64,000 nucleotides of DNA from Scolanthus callimorphus (taxonomy: Eukaryota > Cnidaria > Anthozoa > Actiniaria > Edwardsiidae): NCBI GenBank assembly GCA_033964015.1, contig CM066919.1:20896146-20960145 (forward strand), written 5' to 3'. Shown piece by piece: positions 57,332 through 64,000 of the stretch (positions are counted from its first letter, which is position 1; the number at the start of each line of letters is the position of its first letter). Under the pieces are notes generated by a model that was not told the origin of the DNA, did no database searches, and worked only from the letters and a program-made list of their open reading frames with translations. Made by a program: the position numbers and the translations under genes.

Positions 57332-57762
57332 CTGGGTAAACTTTTGAAAATTCAACTCGCTGCCATTTGCTCCAGGTTAGAGACGTTATGCTGAAACTTC
57401 AGTTTCTGACCTACATCAATTCGATCTTTGTATTTCTGGAATCTATTTTGACAAAACATCTTGTTAAAAGGGGTCACGTGACCCACTTAGAGCAAGTCAT
57501 GGCCTATTTCGGTAAAGCGATGGCGTGGACTTAATTCACCGAACAACATCATAACATCACACAATCCAGATTTGCTTCTTCAGGCGGAATAACATTATTT
57601 TTCAAAACCTTTGAAGTCGAAAATATACACACATTCGTTTGTATCCTAACCGACAAGACGTTTGCATCTAACCGGCGACACACACCGAAACTTGTTTGAG
57701 GCACCAAACAAAGAACGCTTGGTATGTGCCAGCCAAAGACATCGTACTCTTACCGGCATTCT

Positions 57763-58190
57763 CGCACCCAGAGCTCCCGGGCTCGTCACCTCGCAGGGGA
57801 GGCTCTGGTGGCGGCCATTTGAGAGCCTTCGCTGATTGGCTGATGTTGTAAGTTGGGGCATGCGCAGAAAATTGTTTCTCTCGACGGCTCTGTATCAAAT
57901 CCATTCTCGAACCCAGAGCTCCCCGGCTCATAACCTCGCAGGGGAGGCTCTGGTGACAGCCACTGACGCATGCGCGAGATTTAATGCAGAGCCGTTGAGA
58001 GAAAGACCTTTCAGCGCATGCTCCAACGCTCAAAACCAGCCAATCACCGACGGCCCTCAAATGGATGTCCCCAGAGCCTCCCCTGCGAGCAGACGAGCCG
58101 GGGAGCTCTGGGTACGAGAATGTATCAAATCTGGCGCATTCGTCAGTGGCTGACACCAGAGCGTCCAGAGCTCTGGGTTCGAGAATGTCT
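57763..58190. repeat. Cluster of four copies of the GGGGAGGCTCTGG repeat
   Basis: Copies near 57768-57830, 57908-57970, 58050-58115 and 58140-58185, in both orientations. The middle pair is also bracketed by TCTCGACGGCTCTG / CAGAGCCGTTGAGAG. A further copy is at 60405-60475. Confidence 0.8.
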
Positions 58191-58481
58191 TGCTGGCGAC
58201 TACACAAAGCCATGTACACCTTGCCACACGTACGCCGCGTTGTTATTTCTTTTCTTTTTGATATGGAAACGAGGGCAACAACGAAGCGTGAGGCGACAGG
58301 GACGAGCCAAAAACGTTTTTCTCTAACATGACCTTGTTTCCATGTTCAAGATGACGGCATGTGAACACGGCGAATGTTTGCAGCTCAAACAACTCGTCTG
58401 CAAGCCCTTTCAGAACAAAGTAGTGCTGTAAACGACTGTAGTATGGTAAAAACGTTTTCTAAGTCATTATATACACCATTA

Positions 58482-58638
58482 GTCAAATCACACTAGTGGT
58501 CTATAGTCAATGCTGCGTTCTGATAAGTTATAGCCTACTAGTAGCGAAAAGTGTTCGGATTTGAAAGCCAGAAAATGACAAATGACCAGACCAGAAAACG
58601 TTTTGGCTATACAAATTGACCTACTAGTGTGATTTGAC
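58482..58638. mobile_element. MITE, family of 22895-23065
   Basis: GTCAAATCACACTAGTG ends with TA flanks at 58480-58481 and 58639-58640; interior is the reverse complement of the copy at 22895-23065. Confidence 0.85.
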
Positions 58639-58704
58639 TAAAACAGTTATTCCTCTCGCCCTCATGGCCTCTTGTCAGAGCCCATTCATGCTCGAGGAAT
58701 AATT

Positions 58705-58954
58705 CAGGGGCGTAGCTAGGTGTTTTTCATCTTTAAGCCCACTGTCAAAATTTGTTGACATATGGTAACTAAAAATGTACCTCCATATAAAAAGTAACTT
58801 TATGTGGACCCAATTCAATGCAACTGCCTTAGAAACTGCCCCTCAGTCGCTACAAAACTTGAACTAGTTCTTTTACCTCAGCCCTTAAAAAAAGAAAATC
58901 ACCAACAATTTGTTAAGCCCGGGTTTAACGGGCTTAAAGGCAGCTACGCGCCTG
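58705..58954. mobile_element. CAGGGGCG-type MITE with ATAATT duplication
   Basis: Ends CAGGGGCGTAGCTAGG and CAGGCGCGTAGCTGCC inverted, flanked by ATAATT at 58699-58704 and 58955-58960. It interrupts the palindromic repeat whose uninterrupted copy is at 22787-22885. Confidence 0.8.
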
Positions 58955-58999
58955 ATAATTGTTAAATAGCACAGCTCCTGGTATGTCATCTCAATGTCA

Positions 59000-59900
59000 G
59001 TATATACAATATTTACAGTAGAGTGTATAGCTCAGCATTCACTTATCTGTAAACCAACTTTCAGCCTGATGCCGTCCATTATTTATCACGTTTCTTGAGC
59101 TTCAAGACGTCACTTATTTTTATCACGTGGCCTTTGACGTCACTTGATGTGACACCAGCTTGATGACGACATTAATCTTTCACGTGCCTCACGTCACTTG
59201 TTTCTCGCACGTGACTTGAGCTTGTTCAGTATATGAAGGCAGTGCTCTGACATGGCACTGTCTGATGACCGCGCGCTCGATGCTGTGGATGGGAGACTGG
59301 ACGCCGCCGACATACGGGACCTATCATGCATTCTGAGAAGTCGTTCCTCGATTCCAAGATTCACCAGAACCTGTGGAGACAAGATTGGTATATCAGGGAC
59401 GTCTAGGCGTTTCGTACAACTTCATGCCATGCGTCACACCCGGACCCAACGACGCGAAAGCGAACTGCTCCTTAAAGTATAACACGAAGGCTACACTCCG
59501 AAGAACGTTGCACCAAACCCTTCCGATCTTTACTTCTTCAGAGTAACTTTTGTGTTATATTTTCTAAACCTGTCGGCAGGAAATGGTTTCTGCACTGCAA
59601 AAAGGGCGCTTTTTATTCAAGTCGCCGATAAAACGCCCACGTGTGCGCCGCGGAAATATGCGGAAATTATCTTCAGGGCTCATTATTTGTTTCCTTCTCT
59701 TCACCCCCCCCCCCCCCCCCCCCCCCATCTCCTCTTATCATAAAAAAGACTCTATGTCCAGGTTAGCCAGGAACGCAAGAAACACCCAGTAGGTAACGAC
59801 AGTGTATGAGTCTGAAAAATAGTGCGGCAAGCGAGAAAAGGACGCGACAGGTTTTCTTTCAAATTGGAAACATATAACCTCGTTTCATCGTCTAATCCTC
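59000..59900. other. Intergenic sequence; simple repeat and unknown open frames
   Basis: Multiple CACGTG and CGTCAC motifs near 59090-59220, open frames on both strands at 59194-59482 without recognisable domain, and a poly-C tract at 59706-59727. Confidence 0.5.
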
Positions 59901-59929
59901 TGACTAATTACCTTCAATGCTCAGGGTTT

Positions 59930-60260
59930 CACAGGGAATGTCCGGAGGAAATCCATCCATGAGAAAAGCTGAATTTACCATGGTACTCGCTCGGGAAGTG
60001 TTCGGATTTCACATGGAGAGCCTTGGGAAATCCGAACAGATCCCATTCTTCTACCATGGGAAATTCAGCTTTTCCCATGAATGGGTTTCTGCAGAAATTC
60101 CCTGTTTTCTTGAAGGAGACTCACACCATATCAACCTATCAGCGAAGACCCTCAAATGGCTAACCATAGAGCTTTTCCTTTGGCTAGAGCTCTGAGGGTC
60201 AGCTATTTGAGGGTCTTCGCTGATAGGCTATGGTTACAGCCAATTGAGTCTTCGCTGATT
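59930..60260. repeat. Foldback repeat with CATGGGAAATTCAGC and ATTTGAGGGTCTTCGCTGAT
   Basis: AGAAAAGCTGAATTTACCATGG and CCATGGGAAATTCAGCTTTTC pair; further in, AGCGAAGACCCTCAAAT and ATTTGAGGGTCTTCGCT pair. The GGATGGGTTTCTGCAGA-like block is shared with 45990-46030. Confidence 0.65.
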
Positions 60261-60799
60261 GGCTAAAAGGGCGCGCGTGCGTACATAAAATCAGCTCTAT
60301 TTCGCTTTTGAGAAAAGTATCTGGCCAAATAACACCACAATTCGTTTGCCTTCGACTTCTACGCTCTACAAGTAATTTTAAGGTGTAAATAGGTCATTTT
60401 CTTATACGCATGCGCCAGTCTCCCCCGCGAGGTGACGAGCCGGGGAGCTCTGGGTTCGAGAATGTCTTACTGGCTACTACACAAAGCCGTGCGCACCTTG
60501 CCACACGCACGTCACGCACGCCTGTGTACGGGAGTGAACACATTTTTTGTGCGCGGTGTCAGGTTACTGCGCATGCGTACCTGTCTACACGCAGGGTTCC
60601 TACAGTACAGGCGTAACGTCTTCATTGACGAGTCACGTGACTCGGCGTGTATGTCACTACATGCCAATTCCAGCAGACTGCAAATAATAATTCAATAACC
60701 ATAAACATCTATTTCGAAATACGCCGACTGCTAATAATCCTCGAAGAATATTCTTAGACGCGCATAAAACACGGGCGAGTTGGAGTAGGGTGGTGTTAC

Positions 60800-61300
60800 A
60801 AAGAGAAAAATATAGCGCTATTCACTGTTTATCAACATTGCCATTGTAATACTAATGTGCCAACCGTAGATTGAATAGCGCCCTTTGTTCTGTGAACCAA
60901 TCGATCTCTGGTTGGCAAATTAAGTAGCGCTCCGTCCAAGAACGATAGCGTGAACGGCTATGGGGAATTTGAGTTATGCTTTGTGTAAAATTTTAAATTG
61001 TTAAATTTCTAAAAAACTAATTGGCTTAGTCAACAAATCCTGGCCTTCTGATTGGTTGAAATTTGTTTTTGACCGATTTCGTAGCGAAATACTTCGTTTG
61101 CAGTGCTGAATTCTTTCCGAATAGGTCTTCCGTATATTTTATAGCATTTCGTTGTTCAAGAAGAAAATCGAGTGTGAGCATCACTAGACGACCACTGTTT
61201 CCGCGGCCCTATTGTTTCCGCTATAGTTCTAAGACGGAGCGCTACTTAATAACAATGGATCACGTCAACGTGAACAGCGCTATAGTATTCGAATGATTGA
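60800..61300. repeat. Foldback-like repeat, relative of 33790-33960
   Basis: AAGTAGCGCTCCGTC at 60930 and GACGGAGCGCTACTTAA at 61233 pair. Contains CCAATCGATCTCTGGTTGG. Confidence 0.6.
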
Positions 61301-61624
61301 CTCGCTCCACTAGGCCATTTCCTCCGCGCGTCCAAAACAAATATGGCGGCCGCGAGTACGAACAACTCCGGGGTTTTTTTTCCTGCATGCAGGCTAGAAC
61401 AAAAGAGAAGAACAGACGCAATATAGAGCTCACCCGTGCGGTGCTTGAGCCTTTATGAGCTGAGGATACAGCATCGGAGAATGACGAACAAGATTACCTA
61501 GCGCTCCTGCAAGATAACGTACACGTTATTTGTCATTCACTAAAAAGGGTTTCTTCGTACACGTAAGTTTAAAGAGCGGGTTTCAGATGAGTGACGATAA
61601 GTGCTTGTAATTCAGTTCACTTTT

Positions 61625-61836
61625 CAATCACGTGTTCACCGCACGATAGTGGTTTTACTTGGTTTGGCTTACACAGAAAGCAATCACGTGCTCGCCGCAT
61701 GATAGTGGTTTTACTTGGTTTGGCTTACAAAGAAAGCAATCACGTGTTCACCGCATGATAGTGGTTTTACTTGGTTTGGCTTACACAGAAAGCAATCACG
61801 TGCTCGCCGCATGATAGTGGTTTTACATGGCTTATG
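61625..61836 (+). repeat. Minisatellite, 4 copies of 56 bp
   Basis: Units beginning CAATCACGTGYTCRCCGCAY start at 61625, 61681, 61737 and 61793. Each holds a CACGTG E-box. Confidence 0.93.
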
Positions 61837-62672
61837 ACTGGCTGACGAGGAAGCCAATCAGCAGCAACTTGTATTTTCTGCTGGTTAATGATTGGCTAGA
61901 TGCATTTGGTCTTACTAGAGTCATTTGAAATTGACCGATCCCGCTTCATTGTTCTACTCCCTAGTTACTGTTGCTACGTCGGACAAGCCAAAATTTTACT
62001 TTGGCATAGAGCATGGAAAATACACCGATTGCAATAAAGGGTTGGACGTTTGCTCATAGTATATGGGTTTTATATTTTCGTCACGAAAGCTGAAGAATTC
62101 ATTAAAAATCTTCGAATTTCGAGTTTGTTGCTCGGACATTTTGAATTCCATAGGGAAAACTGCCCATTGTTTGGTGATTAATTGATGCGAAGACGGGATC
62201 GGTCTATTTGGTCTCTTAGTGCCACTCTTGTCCACAACCCTTCCCCTCTAGCACATTAACGGTTATTCCCTTGTTTTGCATCTCTTTTGTGCAAACAAGT
62301 GTGCACGCAAGCAATGCTCTAAAGGATAAACGTCATAAAAGAGCGTGTGTGGCAAATACAACCTAAAAGTAAACCACCCAATTTGCTGAGAAAACGGCAA
62401 CAATCGCCTTTGTCGCGCGCCGCCATTTTTTTTCCAGAACGACCAGGCAAAGCAAATTTTTTGGTTCTAAACAAATAAGGAGTAATTTTGTGCACCTTTC
62501 TCAAATTTTGTAGCATAAATTCCACCATCAGACGTCGCTTTCCACCATGAGCAAAACCTGTGCCCTCCTTGGCCTCGTTTCCGTGCTGAATAAATCGGCT
62601 GAAAATTTCAAGATGGCGCTCGTGTGACAAATGCGAATGTCAGATAATTTTCATTCATGCGCACGCGCTTAC

Positions 62673-62802
62673 CTGCAGCGTTAGCTCTTGTTCTCGGCAC
62701 AGAGTCCGATAGCAACTCTACGAGTGATGGGATTACGGGTGCGAGTAGCGGGTACAACGAGTCGCTATGGTGTGCTGCATTACCCAGGGCGTAACTCGCA
62801 GC
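62673..62802 (-). CDS. One exon of an ARM/HEAT-repeat protein, possibly Fused/STK36-like
   Basis: The minus strand has TTCTTCACAG at the acceptor and GCAG|GTAAGC at the donor. The 130-base exon (phase 0 to 1) reads AASYALGNAAHHSDSLYPLL, then APVIPSLVELLSDSVPRTRA and NAAG. The pattern of two short helices with ALGNAA and TRANAAG is that of armadillo/HEAT repeats. The wording resembles the repeat region of the Fused-family kinase (STK36), but that is recall of style rather than a match. No neighbouring exon was recognised, so introns must be larger than the rest of the window on the upstream side or other exons are too short to see. Confidence 0.65.
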
Positions 62803-62819
62803 CTGTGAAGAAAGCAAAG

Positions 62820-64000
62820 AACTGCATTTTACTGGTTCCTAAATAAGATCCAGTATAATCCCCTCTCCGCGACAAAAATTGCGCAGAAAGAAAAAAACAA
62901 AGTATGTGATAGTTTCAGGACAGACAGGGTGTTAATAAAAAATATTATTATTCATTCCACACATTTGCCGATTCTGATTGGTTGAACGCTACCGGCGAAT
63001 TCTTGATGTTTTTTTTAAAGGCGAGCAACTTATTCCATCGATGACGTCAAAGATTGGATAAGTTGAAGATTATTGCGCGCGTGACGACTGAACAAGGTGA
63101 AACAGGGCAAGAACCTGATTGACTTAGATGGTTTGACTGGCGAAAAAGAACAAGCAATATCAAACCACGTTTTAAAAATTCACAGCGCCCAACAACACTT
63201 AGAGAAAAATTTACATGCTACCAGACTAGCAAACGTTAAACCCCCAGGTAGTATATCTTTCATGATCTAGATCACGTTCCTGTCACTTGCAGCTATGTAT
63301 TCTTTTTAAAGTTATGATAGTGAAAAGAAAATTAGCCCACCCACACAAGCACGACATTATGCCCTCCATAATTTAATTATTAAGAATAAGTTACGCCTGT
63401 GACGCATTTTATGTACTTTTGTAACCTTCCACAAAAATGCTTTCGATAGATTAAAACTGGCAACAATCTATACCTTTGGCAATTTATCTCCGCCACTTTA
63501 GAGGAGCCAAGATTAGAGGAGCGGTTTCACGAGTTTAGTACACTTTTGGCGTAAAAACATCCATATAAACTGATGGATAGCGAATGGAAAGGGATTGCAA
63601 CAATGTGTTTTTGAAATCTTGTTGGGATGAGCATTTTTCAAAGTTTGTACGAAAATCGGCAATCGTGCCGATAAAACTTAATACCTACACTTCTTATTAG
63701 GTAATATCAACTGATATAAGCGCTATAGGGATGTGATTTCATACAAATTAAGAGCTTTACGTGACACAGCCCCTTTAAAGTTAAGGCCCGAAACAGCAGC
63801 TGCAAGGGGCTGGAATAACGTTTTACTGCAGGAGAACGTTATGCCGACGGGGTTTAAGGATACCGTAAACCTTCGCGGGCGTCATTTTGACGATTTTTTT
63901 GTTTTTATCCCAGTCAATAAGTTAGGGTAGGAACTTCAATATTCCAAAAAAGAAAATTAAAATAACTTATATTTCACGAAGAAAAATAAGAAAATCTAGT
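62820..64000. other. AT-rich sequence, nothing coding recognised
   Basis: Probably intron upstream of the ARM/HEAT exon. Near 63090-63140 a relative of the ATCTGATTGGCTC family is seen. Confidence 0.5.

Noticed and set aside
57646..58331. Overlapping open frames of 60-183 codons on both strands
   Set aside because: They are translations of the inverted GGGGAGGCTCTGG repeats and recur wherever that repeat does.

Overview
This is a eukaryotic, AT-rich, repeat-dense window. Genes are split by introns with GT-AG borders, and the intergenic and intronic DNA is crowded with small inverted-repeat transposons. A DIRS-type retrotransposon, an intronless opsin, a tRNA-headed SINE ending in (ATT)n, and an SLC6 transporter together suggest an anthozoan cnidarian, most likely a stony coral. 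The organism call is an inference from gene content, not from a search.

Layout. 1-4224 (-): most of a DIRS-like retrotransposon (gag-like ORF, reverse transcriptase/RNase H, tyrosine recombinase), with a recognisable promoter and a probable 5' UTR intron. 4.4-9.0 kb: repeats, including a TAA-flanked MITE, a ~128-bp satellite carrying a 20-bp double-CRE palindrome, and a (CCCCCT)n tract. 9.7-13.4 kb: MITEs and a SINE. 13421-14403 (-): a single-exon opsin. 15-23 kb: foldback repeats and a ~1.2-kb tandem duplication. 23153-35119 (+): the last six exons of the ribosome-biogenesis WD40 gene NLE1 (Notchless). Its largest intron and the next one hold five TTAA-flanked inverted-repeat elements, two of them long palindromes (3.9 and 1.7 kb). 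35.7-38.8 kb: a near-identical 422-bp tandem duplication and repeats. 38906-51826 (-): a complete ten-exon SLC6 neurotransmitter/amino-acid transporter gene, with MITEs in several introns. 52-62 kb: intergenic repeats, a tRNA-like sequence and tandem repeats. 62673-62802 (-): one exon of an ARM/HEAT-repeat protein.

The genes are ordinary, unrelated animal genes and do not form a pathway. Two features stand out. First, a cluster of TTAA-flanked palindromes lies inside NLE1 introns; the primary transcript would contain kilobase-scale hairpins. Second, otherwise well-conserved reading frames are broken at four places, each explained by one missing base in a short homopolymer. Because three unrelated loci share this signature, sequence error is a more economical explanation than four independent gene deaths.
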